A stretch of DNA of 64,000 bases from CAUZIZ01 sp965218775 (GTDB taxonomy: Bacteria; Acidobacteriota; UBA6911; RPQK01; JAJDTT01), in NCBI GenBank assembly GCA_965218775.1, contig CBDCLS010000005.1:620001-684000 (forward strand), given 5' to 3'. This document shows, one piece after another, positions 8,443 to 17,065 of the stretch; within the stretch, counting starts at the first letter, position 1, and each line of letters opens with the position of its first letter. Position numbers and translations under genes: made by a program. The notes under the pieces are model-generated. The model did not search any database, had not been told where the DNA came from, and saw only the letters and a program-made list of their open reading frames with translations.

Positions 8443-10011
8443 GTGGCCTCCATGCAGAACGTGACCCTGACGATGAACCAGGCGCAGGTGGTGGACCAGA
8501 AGCTGGTGGTGCGGGACCGCGCCTGGGAAGGTTCCCGCCTGCTGGACATGTCCACCTTCGTGATCAAGGACGGCGATGTCTTTCGCCTCTACTACGGCGC
8601 CCTGGCCAAGTATCCCAAGCTCTGGGAGGAGCCCAACTGCCGCATCATCTGCTATGCCGAGTCCCGCGACGGGATCCACTGGGAGAAGCCGAATCTGGGT
8701 CTCTTCAGTTGGGAGGGTTCGCGCCAGAACAACATCATCATTCCCAACGATCAGTTTCCCTACGTGATGTCCGAATTCGCCGGCCCCGGCGTGTTCATCG
8801 ACCCGGTGGCGCGGACGCCGGAAGAGCGCTACAAGATGATCCTCAAAGCGACCCCGGTCCGAGGGTCGGTTGAGCTTCAGCAAAAAGCGTTGCCCAAAGG
8901 CCAATATCTGTTCGCCTCGGGAGACGGAATCCACTGGAGGCTCCTGAGCCCCAGGAAGGTCAACCCTGGCGCCAGCGACACCAAGTTCTCGGTCTTCTGG
9001 GACGCGGAATCGCGACGCTACGTCACCTACACCCGGGTCAAGCATCAGCAGCCCGATTCCCCCAAAGTCCTGGATCTGAGCCGGTACCATCTGAAGCAGT
9101 ACGGACTGAAGATCCACGTGGCCGGGCGGCTGGTAGGTCGGATCGATTCGCCGGACCTGTTCAACTGGAGTGAGGAGCGGGCCGTACTGGCGACGGATGC
9201 CGCCGATCATCAGGGGCTCAGTGGAGCTGTCCTGCACCACGATCAGGAGGATGGGGGCCGAGGAGAAGGATTCCGTGGTGGCGTGGACATCTATGGAGGC
9301 AATATCTCGCGTTATTCGGAGGCGGAGAATGCGTACGTCGGCCTGCCTCTCTTCTTCTACCACTGGAAGAAGGGTCCGGCGCGGGTGGGAGAGCATGAGG
9401 TGGCCGACTATAGCTTCCCGGGAACGGTGGACGTTCAGCTGGTGACCAGCCGGGACGGTATCCGCTTCCACCGGGCTCCGGGCCGGCGGCCCTTCATTCG
9501 TCTGGGCCCCCGGGGGTCCTGGTGGAGTCGGATGATCTGGCCCGCCGGCAGCGTGATCCGGGTGGGAGACGAGCTCTGGATCTACTTCTCGGGTCACGAC
9601 GTGGCCCACAACCAGGAACAGGAGCTGCTGGTGAGCAGCGGCGCACACGGTAGGGCCGTTCTGAGGCTGGACGGATTCATCTCAGCCGACACCGACTACC
9701 AGGGAGGCGAGTTGGTGACCCGTCCCCTGGTATTCGACGGGGAAAGACTCCAGCTCAACCTGGACACCAGCGCCGGCGGGGTCGTCCGGGTGGAGCTGCA
9801 GGACGCCCAGGGCAGTCCGCTGGAAGGCTTCGAGCTCTCCCGGGCCACTGAGATCAACGGCAACTACGTCCGGGTGACGGCGTCCTGGGAGGGCGGGAGC
9901 GACGTGGCGCCCCTGGCCGGGCGGCCGGTCCGCCTCCGATTCGTGATGCGCGACTCCAGGCTCTACTCCTTCCAGTTTCTCCCCGGTGCATCTGTGGGTT
10001 CCGACGGGTGA
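8443..10011 (+). CDS. Five-bladed beta-propeller glycosidase-like protein (GH43/32-like fold), 5' truncated
   Basis: The 522-residue product is a paralogue of the complete protein at 32396-33889. They share RLYYGA/RMYYRA, CYAESRDGIHW, a W-D-x(n)-Y-V-x-Y segment, and a C-terminal VRVELQDAQGSPLEGF block ending in RLRFVMRD. Coding homology continues upstream of the GTG at 8443 to about 8332 (LTATAAWKPEEPLPIGSS), resembling the end of a signal peptide, but no normal start codon is found there. The real start is therefore missing or non-canonical. The family is predicted to be exported and to act on carbohydrate; activity is not shown by sequence alone. The last strands (LYSFQFLPG) are intact. Confidence 0.7.
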   Translation: MASMQNVTLTMNQAQVVDQKLVVRDRAWEGSRLLDMSTFVIKDGDVFRLYYGALAKYPKLWEEPNCRIICYAESRDGIHWEKPNLGLFSWEGSRQNNIIIPNDQFPYVMSEFAGPGVFIDPVARTPEERYKMILKATPVRGSVELQQKALPKGQYLFASGDGIHWRLLSPRKVNPGASDTKFSVFWDAESRRYVTYTRVKHQQPDSPKVLDLSRYHLKQYGLKIHVAGRLVGRIDSPDLFNWSEERAVLATDAADHQGLSGAVLHHDQEDGGRGEGFRGGVDIYGGNISRYSEAENAYVGLPLFFYHWKKGPARVGEHEVADYSFPGTVDVQLVTSRDGIRFHRAPGRRPFIRLGPRGSWWSRMIWPAGSVIRVGDELWIYFSGHDVAHNQEQELLVSSGAHGRAVLRLDGFISADTDYQGGELVTRPLVFDGERLQLNLDTSAGGVVRVELQDAQGSPLEGFELSRATEINGNYVRVTASWEGGSDVAPLAGRPVRLRFVMRDSRLYSFQFLPGASVGSDG

Positions 10012-10059
10012 GGCGCAGTTATGCTCACCGCATCACCAACAGAGTTGCCCCCGTAATCG

Positions 10060-10743
10060 TCATGCAGAAATCAAGCCGGCCGATGATGCCCAGGAAGCGT
10101 CCAAGAGCACGCACCCGAATGACCAGATGTCGGCCCGTTTGTCGACAGGCCTCCCGCTCGCCTGTTCCGGGGACATGTAGGCTGCCGTCCCGATCACCGC
10201 CCCAATCTGTGTTGCGGGCGCGTGCGGCGACTGCGTCGGCGACTGTGAAAGGTTCGGATCGTCGGTTTGCGGCTGGAAGGCCTTGGCCAACCCGAAGTCG
10301 AGCACCTTCACCGTGCCGTCCGGCGTGATCTTCACATTGGCGGGTTTGAGGTCCCGATGAATGATGCCGTTCTCGTGCGCTGCTTCCAGTGCCTCGGCCA
10401 TCTGAAGGGCGATCTTCAGGCTTTCCTTCGGGGGAATAGCACCTCTGCCAACACGCTCAGCCAGTGTTTCCCCTTCCACCAACTCCAACACTAGGGCGTG
10501 CTTGTGGTCGGAGTCCTCCAGACCGTAGATGGAGGCGATATTGGGATGGTTCAGCGACGCCAGTAGCTGGGCCTCACGGGAAAACCTGGCCATGCGTTCC
10601 CGATCTGCGGCAAAGGCTTCAGGTAGGACTTTCAGGGCCACATCACGGTTCAGCTTCGTATCAGTGGCGCGATACACCTCACCCATGCCGCCTTCGCCGA
10701 TCTTGGAGATGATCTTGTAGTGGGAGAGGGTCTGGCCGATCAC
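10060..10743 (-). CDS. Ser/Thr protein kinase, truncated after subdomain IX
   Basis: The 227-residue product begins MIGQTLSHYKI and has the glycine loop GEGGMG (16-21), Lys38, HRDLKP (129-134), DFG (149-151), the SPEQ activation-segment end (191-194) and DIWSFGC (206-211). It then turns into unrelated residues and stops. The rest of the C-lobe and the usual membrane span and sensor propeller are missing. All catalytic residues are present, but helix alpha-G onward is needed for a stable fold, so activity is doubtful. It starts 11 bases downstream of the stop of the kinase-propeller gene at 10755-12896 and was probably cotranscribed with it. Confidence 0.8.
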   Translation of the reverse strand: MIGQTLSHYKIISKIGEGGMGEVYRATDTKLNRDVALKVLPEAFAADRERMARFSREAQLLASLNHPNIASIYGLEDSDHKHALVLELVEGETLAERVGRGAIPPKESLKIALQMAEALEAAHENGIIHRDLKPANVKITPDGTVKVLDFGLAKAFQPQTDDPNLSQSPTQSPHAPATQIGAVIGTAAYMSPEQASGRPVDKRADIWSFGCVLLDASWASSAGLISA

Positions 10744-10754
10744 AATCTGTTCCC

Positions 10755-12896
10755 TCAGTTGTCCGTCGGCACCAGCCGCTTGAGTTCATCGAACCAGTTC
10801 AGGACGATGATCAGTTCTGTCCCCGTCTCTGCTCTCTGTTCGGCATCCTTGATCATCAAGAACCGCTGCCCGTCCGGAGAGATATCGTATCGTCGACCTC
10901 CACCAATATTATCCTGCGGCCCCTGCAGCCCTTTGAACAGCGCTTCTGCAGTCCCTGCCCTGAAAGTGGGCTCGGTTTGGATGGGGACGACCATCATCGT
11001 CTGGTCATCGTTTTCCAGGTAAACTAGCTCTCGCCCCTGGGGTCCCCACAAAGGCTCTTGTCCACCATCCCTTGAAATGGTAAATTTCCCGTCCTCCACA
11101 TTGGGGAAAGGCCGAACGTAGACTTCAAACCGCCCCGACTCATCTGACATGTAGGCCATCCAGCGGCCATCGGGAGAAAGCGCCGCATGTCGCTCCGTAA
11201 ACTGCGTGCCGACAAGCGTCTCTGAGCTGCGCTCGCCCTCCATCGAGAGCACTCCAATGTCCCAGGATGTTACATATTCCTTGTATTCCTTGAAAAGCAA
11301 CCTCAGTCCGTCAGGGGAGAAGGAATAGGGTAATTGACTGCCGCCTCTGCTCGTCGTCAGACGCTCGACCTGGCCCGTGCCGTCAGCCACCTTTGAGAAC
11401 AAACTCCCCGGTCCTTCATCGCGGGTCGACGTGAACACGACCTGCTGACCATCCGGCGTCCACACCGGAGCATAATCAAAAGCTGGATCAGAGGTGAGCC
11501 GGTTCAGGGTCTTCCGTTCCAGATCGTAGATCCACACATCGACGTTGGGGTCGCCTATAGTGACAGCCAGACGTCTACCATCGGGGGAAAGCCGCGGACT
11601 ACCGTAAGGGCGCGGCTCCACGCCCACGGGCTCCTCACGCCCTTCGCGATTCATCCAGACCAATTGTCGTCGACCGAGCGCTTCAGCTCCCCAGAGGTAA
11701 AGCAGCGTCCCACTCCTGGAGAAAGCAAACTGGGCATCCCCATACACTAAGTTTGACGAGAGGTCTTCCAAAACGGGCGCCGGCAAGCCGGTGACTTCCA
11801 GATGATCGACGTCGAAGGGGGACGCAAAAAGGGTGGCCCCGCGCACAAAGACCAGATGTCCCGTGGGCACATAGCGAGGATAGTAGCCGCCCCTGTGCAG
11901 GACCTTGCGCTCCCCGGTCTCCAAGGATTGGGCTATGATGTTCGCTTCATCAAAACTCCCGAAGCTGCCGGCGCTGAAAAGCACCCAATTGCCCCCAGGC
12001 AGAAACTGTGGATGGTGATGCGAATTCTCACCCTCTTCTCTCCCAGGAAAGGTGAGTCGTTCATATGTCCCACCAGTGGCTGCAACTCGGAACAGGCCAG
12101 CACCTGGTAAGGCAAAGATAATTGTGTCATCTGGCCCCCAGCTTGCACCACTATCGCCCGGGAGATCGCACAGCGTCCGCACCGCGCCACCGGTGACGGA
12201 GATCTTTTTCAATTTGTAGCCGGCGGAGAATCCTACCCACTGCCCGTCTGGCGAGAAGAACGGAACCTGTGCCCCTTCGGTTCCAGTGAGAGCAATCGGC
12301 TCCAACTGGTCGAGGGCTCGCACATATAGCTGCGTATTTTGTCCGGCCCCGGCCACATAAGCGATCCGCTTGCCGTCGGGCGAAAGAATCGCTGCGCCAC
12401 CGTTCGTTGTATTGAGTGATTGGTCACGAGGCAGCTGAACATGTAGGCGCAAGGGGGTTGTTGGTTCCACCGAACGGACTGCATGCCGCGGCACGACTGG
12501 TGAAATCAGAAGAGCCACCGTCATCAGGCTAGCTACACCCCAAGGAGCCAGTTGCCGCCACGATCCCTCGGTCACCTCTGCGCGCACCTGAGACGGCCCA
12601 GTCACAGCCCCCTCGGTGGGTAGCCGCGAGTCGCCGATCTCATCCATCAGCTCTCCCAAATCCGTCCCCACCTCATGGATGTGGCAAACGTAGGGGCCAT
12701 CCAGAGCCGCCGCCGATCTTGCTTCCCGCAGAAAGCGTTGCCTGGCAACCGGGTCCTGCTGCATCTCCTGCGAGGGGAACTTCAGAGCGACCTTACGATC
12801 CAAGGGTCCGGTGTCTTGGGCCAGATACACCTCACCCATACCGCCCTCACCGAGTTTCTCCAAGATTCGATAGTGCGAAATGGTTTGGCCGATCAA
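10755..12896 (-). CDS. Kinase-TolB propeller membrane protein with most of the kinase domain deleted in frame
   Basis: The 713-residue product starts with a normal kinase N-lobe: GEGGMG at 16-21, ATP-site Lys39 (VALK) and helix-C REAR near 57-60. At about residue 78 it passes directly into the juxtamembrane linker. HRDLKP, DFG and the whole C-lobe are absent. A membrane span follows (about 119-136), then a long TolB/WD40-like propeller with repeated SPDG motifs ending NWFDELKRLVPTDN. Full relatives are about 850-900 residues. The frame is open throughout, so a catalytically dead, membrane-held sensor could still be made. Its start lies close to sequence repeated upstream of another kinase stub near 41.0-41.1 kb. 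Confidence 0.85.
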   Translation of the reverse strand: MIGQTISHYRILEKLGEGGMGEVYLAQDTGPLDRKVALKFPSQEMQQDPVARQRFLREARSAAALDGPYVCHIHEVGTDLGELMDEIGDSRLPTEGAVTGPSQVRAEVTEGSWRQLAPWGVASLMTVALLISPVVPRHAVRSVEPTTPLRLHVQLPRDQSLNTTNGGAAILSPDGKRIAYVAGAGQNTQLYVRALDQLEPIALTGTEGAQVPFFSPDGQWVGFSAGYKLKKISVTGGAVRTLCDLPGDSGASWGPDDTIIFALPGAGLFRVAATGGTYERLTFPGREEGENSHHHPQFLPGGNWVLFSAGSFGSFDEANIIAQSLETGERKVLHRGGYYPRYVPTGHLVFVRGATLFASPFDVDHLEVTGLPAPVLEDLSSNLVYGDAQFAFSRSGTLLYLWGAEALGRRQLVWMNREGREEPVGVEPRPYGSPRLSPDGRRLAVTIGDPNVDVWIYDLERKTLNRLTSDPAFDYAPVWTPDGQQVVFTSTRDEGPGSLFSKVADGTGQVERLTTSRGGSQLPYSFSPDGLRLLFKEYKEYVTSWDIGVLSMEGERSSETLVGTQFTERHAALSPDGRWMAYMSDESGRFEVYVRPFPNVEDGKFTISRDGGQEPLWGPQGRELVYLENDDQTMMVVPIQTEPTFRAGTAEALFKGLQGPQDNIGGGRRYDISPDGQRFLMIKDAEQRAETGTELIIVLNWFDELKRLVPTDN

Positions 12897-13412
12897 CGGA
12901 GTCTCCAGGATACAGGGGAGTCTATCTACCGAATACTAGAGCCTCGGGTCAGGAAGGGCAATCTCAGAGGATGCCGTATATGGAGATGTCCGGGAAAAGA
13001 CTGCAAAAACCTCGCAGATTCTCAGCCTCAATCGCTAGAACCACCATGGATCACTGGAAGGAACCGCTGGACCTGGAAATCGGCGCACGGCCGCTTTCGC
13101 CTTAAAAGCGGACATTCAAGTTTTCCCCGGAAACGTCGAATGAACTACCGCAGACGGCCAGAAGCTGCCATTCACTCAACGGGATATGGCCCGTCAAACT
13201 CGACAGAGTGATAGCCCTTCGAACCAACAGCTCGAGCCAGCGGGCTTCGCGGATCTGTTCCTCTCTCAGACGGCTCATCTTAGGCGGGCTGGGACAAGGT
13301 TTTCGAGAATCGTAGAGTCGGCGAAGAAAGGCCTGAAAGGATCAGCTGGGTATACGAGTTACTCACATGGTAGAATGGCATATGACGAAATTGTGGGGGA
13401 ATTTGCCGTTGG
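12897..13412. other. Intergenic stretch holding an unoccupied REP-like palindrome
   Basis: No gene is seen. The segment just upstream of the kinase start (about 12945-12970, GGCAATCTCAGAGG region) resembles the sequence upstream of the kinase stub near 41.08 kb. At 13079-13165 lies one copy of the dispersed REP-like repeat described separately. The rest, up to the MFS gene end, shows nothing clear. Confidence 0.4.
13079..13165. repeat. REP-like palindromic repeat, copy without the 139-bp insertion
   Basis: The core CCGCTTT-cgcctta-AAAGCGG forms a small hairpin. It is followed by ATTCAAG...TCCCCGGAAACGTCGAATGAACT, which recurs in whole or part near 15.4, 44.75, 44.88 and 51.5 kb. Here the loop is intact, so this copy serves as the empty-site reference for the small element inserted at the other loci. 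Confidence 0.7.
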
Positions 13413-14849
13413 CTAACGGCGCATCCTCGAACGAAGAGCCCGGTATATCCCCAGGGCCAGCTCTGACGAGGACACTCGTCGCCGACGCTCTCTGAGAGCG
13501 GTAACGAAATGTCCCACCACCAGGTAGGCCAGAGCGCAATAGGCGAAATAGATCTCGTAGTGACCATAGGGGAGATCAGGATGCATCCGCGCTGCAAGCC
13601 AGTCCAGTATGAAGCCTCCCAGCAGGGAGCCGCAGAACATCCCGGTGCCGTTCACGAAGGAGGCAGCAGCGATGTACACGTTGGTCTTCTCCTCATCGCT
13701 CAGGGCCAGGCTCAAGTATTGCTGTCCTGTAAAGAGGCCGACACCGAAAAGGCCCTCGTTGGTGTTCCAGGCTAGCACTGCGAAGATCACCACGGGAACC
13801 AGACCTTTCCCTGTCAGGATGAAAAGCCCCAGGGCCACTCCAACGACCGAAACCCGCAACACGTTCTTTCCCCCGTACTCGTCGCAGAGGCGACCCCATA
13901 GGGGACGCAATCCAACTCCCAGCAGCGAGACCCCGGTAGCGATCAGGCTGATCTGCAGCATACTCAGACCCTGGGCTCTCAGCAGGTAGGGATTGATGAA
14001 GGAGATAATCATGGTACTGACCAGACTGAGCATAAAGGAGGCATGGAGGTAGACCCGGTAGGCCCGGTTCTGGAAGGGTTCACGGATGACCCGATAGCCC
14101 AGGTTCCGGCGCTTCCGGACAGCCTTTGCGGGTGGACTCACCTTGAACATGAACCAGCCTGCCGGGAGGACAAACACGGAGGTCGCCAACATCACATGCA
14201 AGAAGGCTCCGTAGAATTCTGCGTCGCTTCCGGAGGAGTGGCGATCGATGTACCAACTGCAGGGAATGGCCAAAAAGAAACCAGGGACGAAGCCCAACGA
14301 CAGGACATTGGCTAGGATTTTCCCGAGATCCTCTCGGGGAACGAGAACTTTGAACAGAGCCGAGAGGCTGTTCTGCGCTACCATCGGGAAGATCATTATT
14401 GTTGTAAAGATCGCCGCACAGCCCGCAGTCACCAGACCTGTGTCCCCTTGTAGCCAAGGGAGAAGGAGAAACAAGAAGGGAAGGCTGACCCGAATGAGGT
14501 AGGCAAGGACGACGATTTCCCGGTCCCGCCCTAGCCGGGCCAGGTATGGGGCCAGCAACAGGTTCAGTGTCACCGGAACCAAGAAGGATAGCCCTTTGAC
14601 AATCCCAAACTGGGACATGCTGAATCCCAGGCGCAGAAAAAGGCGATCGATGAATAGAAAAGAAGCGACAACCGTCAAGGAGACGGAAAGGAACAGGTGG
14701 AAGAGGTAGAGCTTTTGGACTTCTAAGTCGGCGCGTGCAGGACCTTGGGCGGCGCGGCCTGGAGGTTCGCCAGATTCCTCCTCCCTCGCAGGCCCGACGT
14801 CTTCCGAGCCCTGTTCCTGGTCCCGCATCTGAATAACGGCTCCCGTCAC
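13413..14849 (-). CDS. MFS transporter
   Basis: The 478-residue protein has a charged N-terminal tail of about 45 residues followed by roughly twelve hydrophobic segments, with the usual basic cytoplasmic loops (APYLARLGRDRE, RPLWGRLCDEYGG) that mark the A-like motifs of the major facilitator superfamily. The substrate is unknown. The frame begins with GTG at 14849; an ATG seven codons downstream is an equally good start. It stands alone between two repeat-bearing intergenic stretches. The C-terminus is arginine rich and complete. I found no frameshift or missing helix. Confidence 0.85.
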   Translation of the reverse strand: MTGAVIQMRDQEQGSEDVGPAREEESGEPPGRAAQGPARADLEVQKLYLFHLFLSVSLTVVASFLFIDRLFLRLGFSMSQFGIVKGLSFLVPVTLNLLLAPYLARLGRDREIVVLAYLIRVSLPFLFLLLPWLQGDTGLVTAGCAAIFTTIMIFPMVAQNSLSALFKVLVPREDLGKILANVLSLGFVPGFFLAIPCSWYIDRHSSGSDAEFYGAFLHVMLATSVFVLPAGWFMFKVSPPAKAVRKRRNLGYRVIREPFQNRAYRVYLHASFMLSLVSTMIISFINPYLLRAQGLSMLQISLIATGVSLLGVGLRPLWGRLCDEYGGKNVLRVSVVGVALGLFILTGKGLVPVVIFAVLAWNTNEGLFGVGLFTGQQYLSLALSDEEKTNVYIAAASFVNGTGMFCGSLLGGFILDWLAARMHPDLPYGHYEIYFAYCALAYLVVGHFVTALRERRRRVSSSELALGIYRALRSRMRR

Positions 14850-15584
14850 GCCACAAGGAAGGCAGGACGGGAAGAAGCTTCCTCATTTCATTTTACTCTC
14901 AAAATTTATTTTGGGACCAAGAAAAACCGGCAGGTTCTGTTGCAAATCTGACCTGAGCAATGAACCTTCAAAATCTGGAGGCTCTGCTTTCCTTGATCGT
15001 TTCTCTGCATGAAGGAGACACTCCGATCCGACCTCACGTTGGGGTAGATGTTTGACCTGTAGTTCAGTGAGATGCTGCAGCGCAGTCAGTTTTCACTACA
15101 GTCTTGCCTTCAACGGTTTCAGTTGACTCTCGAATCTAGGCAGATCCGACCCGAGGATCGCCTGCACGATCGGTAAGTCAACCTCGAAGCATCCGTGGAT
15201 TGTGATAGTCGGTACCCAATCCTACAGACGGCGTCCGATTTGATCGAAATCGAACGGCCGCTTTCGCCTGAGACTGTGTGAAAAGTCCAAAACCTCTTTG
15301 ATTTAGGGGTCTCTTTACCCTTCCTACGACGGAGATCGTGGCTTACACGCGATCCTATGAAGTCAAAATTTCAAATCCGAAATCATGAATGACTTTTCAC
15401 ACAGCCTCGCCTAAAAGCGGTCAGTCAAATCCTCCACCGGAAACCTCGAACGAACGACCGCAAACAGCCCCAGAGCAGTCATTCCAAGCGGTCATGCGAC
15501 CACGAAAAGCTTGTGGCGGAAGAGAATGGGTCGCCTTTGCGAGAAACAAGAACAAGGATGGCAGTTTCAAGCACATGACCAGCT
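14850..15584. other. Intergenic stretch with a composite repeat
   Basis: No gene is seen. From 15196 to about 15490 it carries a REP-like repeat interrupted by the 139-bp element. The 75 bases left of that element match the left flank of the copy at 44.5 kb at roughly nine in ten positions. The 5' half of the flavin oxidoreductase gene that should precede 15585 is absent. Confidence 0.5.
15270..15408. mobile_element. 139-bp MITE-like element, copy A
   Basis: The ends are near-perfect inverted repeats (GAGACTGTGTGAAAAGTC and its partner at the right end). The four bases GCCT lie on both sides (15266-15269 and 15409-15412), as expected of a target duplication. The interior is almost identical to the copies at 44597 and 51573 but in the opposite orientation. 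It has no coding capacity. Confidence 0.8.
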
Positions 15585-16437
15585 TTCTACAATCCTATCA
15601 TCGGTCACGAGCAGCAATGGGGCTCGCTGCCGAAGGCGGACGTCCCCCGTAGAATCGTAGTTGTAGGCGGCGGGCCAGCCGGATTGGAGGCCGCGCGTGT
15701 TGCGGCGCAGCGAGGCCATCGCGTAGTGCTGATTGAGCGTGCCTCGGTGCTTGGCGGTACGGCGCTGCTTGTCGCTCGTAAGCCGGGGCGTGCGGAGTTG
15801 GGCGGAATCCCCAGATGGCTCGTGGGCCAGGTCGAGAAACTCGGCGTTGAGATTCAGCCGGACACCCCGGCGACCGTCGAGCGCATCCTGGCAGAGCAGC
15901 CAGATGTAGTTGTATTGGCCACCGGAGCACGCGATACCGCGCCCAGCACAGACCTAAGTGAGGCGAACATCCCCGTGGCGACGGCTTGGACTGTTCTCGA
16001 CGGGACCGTCAAACCCGGGTGCAACGTGCTGGTCGTCGACCACAGTGGATCCGATACCGGATGTGCCGTGGCCGAACTAGTAGCCGATTCCGGAGGCCAG
16101 GCGGAGGTCATCAGCCGCCAGTTCCATCCCGCCATCAACTTTGGGCTAACGAACACCGTGTCGCTCTACAGGCGGTTGTTTCACAAAAACGTCGAGTTGA
16201 CCGCGCATCACGATCTAGCGCCGGTCTGCGACAGCGAAGTCCATATTGTCAATTGCTACAGCGGCAAAGAGCGGCGGATGAGCGACTTGGACATGGTGGT
16301 GTTCGTCACCGTGCCGACGCCCGACGATGAGTTGCTAAGCGGCTGGTGCGGACGTTCATGCCATCGGGAACTGTGTGGCTCCGGGCGACATCGAAAACGC
16401 CACATTCGAAGGCCACCGGGTCGCGCGGCAATTATGA
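15585..16437 (+). pseudogene. C-terminal half of an Old Yellow Enzyme/dienoyl-CoA reductase-type flavin oxidoreductase, decayed
   Basis: Reading from about 15585 (YNPIIGHEQQW) the frame gives the FAD/NAD-binding half of a FadH/trimethylamine-dehydrogenase-like enzyme: VVVGGGPAGLEAARVA, VVLIERASVLGG, the conserved KPGRAELGG and VVLATGA. The TIM-barrel half with the flavin and iron-sulfur sites is missing and no start codon exists. Near 16340 the frame shifts: the expected end HAIGNCVAPGDIENATFEGH is in another frame and stops at 16437. This is a 5'-truncated, frameshifted pseudogene. The missing half would lie where the repeat and 139-bp element now sit. Confidence 0.75.
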
Positions 16438-17004
16438 TTTGGAGTAATAGTTCAGCAAACTGAAGCACTCTTGGATAGCAGGAGTGGGCCGGAACAAGCG
16501 GCGCATCAGGAATGCGGTCGTCGCATCAGGAATGCGGTCGTCGCATCAGGATTGGGGTCATGGGAGGGTCTGCCGGCGGATACTTGACACTGGCCTCCAG
16601 TTTCCGCATCGAGCCTGTAAACGCCGCTCGAAGAATGGAGCAGTCGAGAGGGCGGTCGAGAACGCTTTGAGTCGGTTGCGCTGGCGGCTCGGTCCAGAGA
16701 GGAACGCCCATCATGTACCCACCCAAGAAGCAAGTCATGGCTCGGACACTGACACGCAAACCAACCCGTGGCCGTCGGGTGTGACATCGTCTTGGCGACC
16801 GACGACAGACGAGTAAGTTGGAAGGAGCCCGACGGTTCAGATCAGTGTGCTCGCCGATATGTACGGTCTCACCTTCCCCACCAGATCCTCACGACACTCA
16901 TCCTGCGCGCGAGCCTGCAGGTAGTGATAACATGCGAATTTGGGGCTGAGAATTGATTGCTCAGCCTGGCCGAATACCTACCCGAGTTTCTCGGAGGATA
17001 TTCC
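16438..17004. other. Intergenic stretch with a short tandem repeat
   Basis: Open frames on both strands at 16484-16816 show no recognisable family. A 20-bp tandem repeat lies at 16503-16550. The RBS of the PSD1 gene (GGAGG, about 16993-16997) closes the stretch. Confidence 0.35.
16503..16550 (+). repeat. 20-bp tandem repeat, about 2.4 copies
   Basis: The unit GCATCAGGAATGCGGTCGTC occurs at 16503-16522 and 16523-16542, then starts again at 16543 before diverging. There are no spacers, so it is not a CRISPR array. Confidence 0.8.
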
Positions 17005-17065
17005 ATGAACCGATGGTCCCTGCTGCTGGCCGGCTTCTTCAGCCTGGCGGCGACCTGCACACTCA

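Noticed and set aside
8278..9648. Minus-strand frame of over 450 codons opposite the glycosidase-like gene
   Set aside because: It is the antisense shadow of a gene with clear homology on the plus strand; GC-rich third positions keep the reverse frame open.
16503..16550. Tandem repeat considered as a CRISPR array
   Set aside because: Units are directly adjacent with no spacers and only about 2.4 copies.
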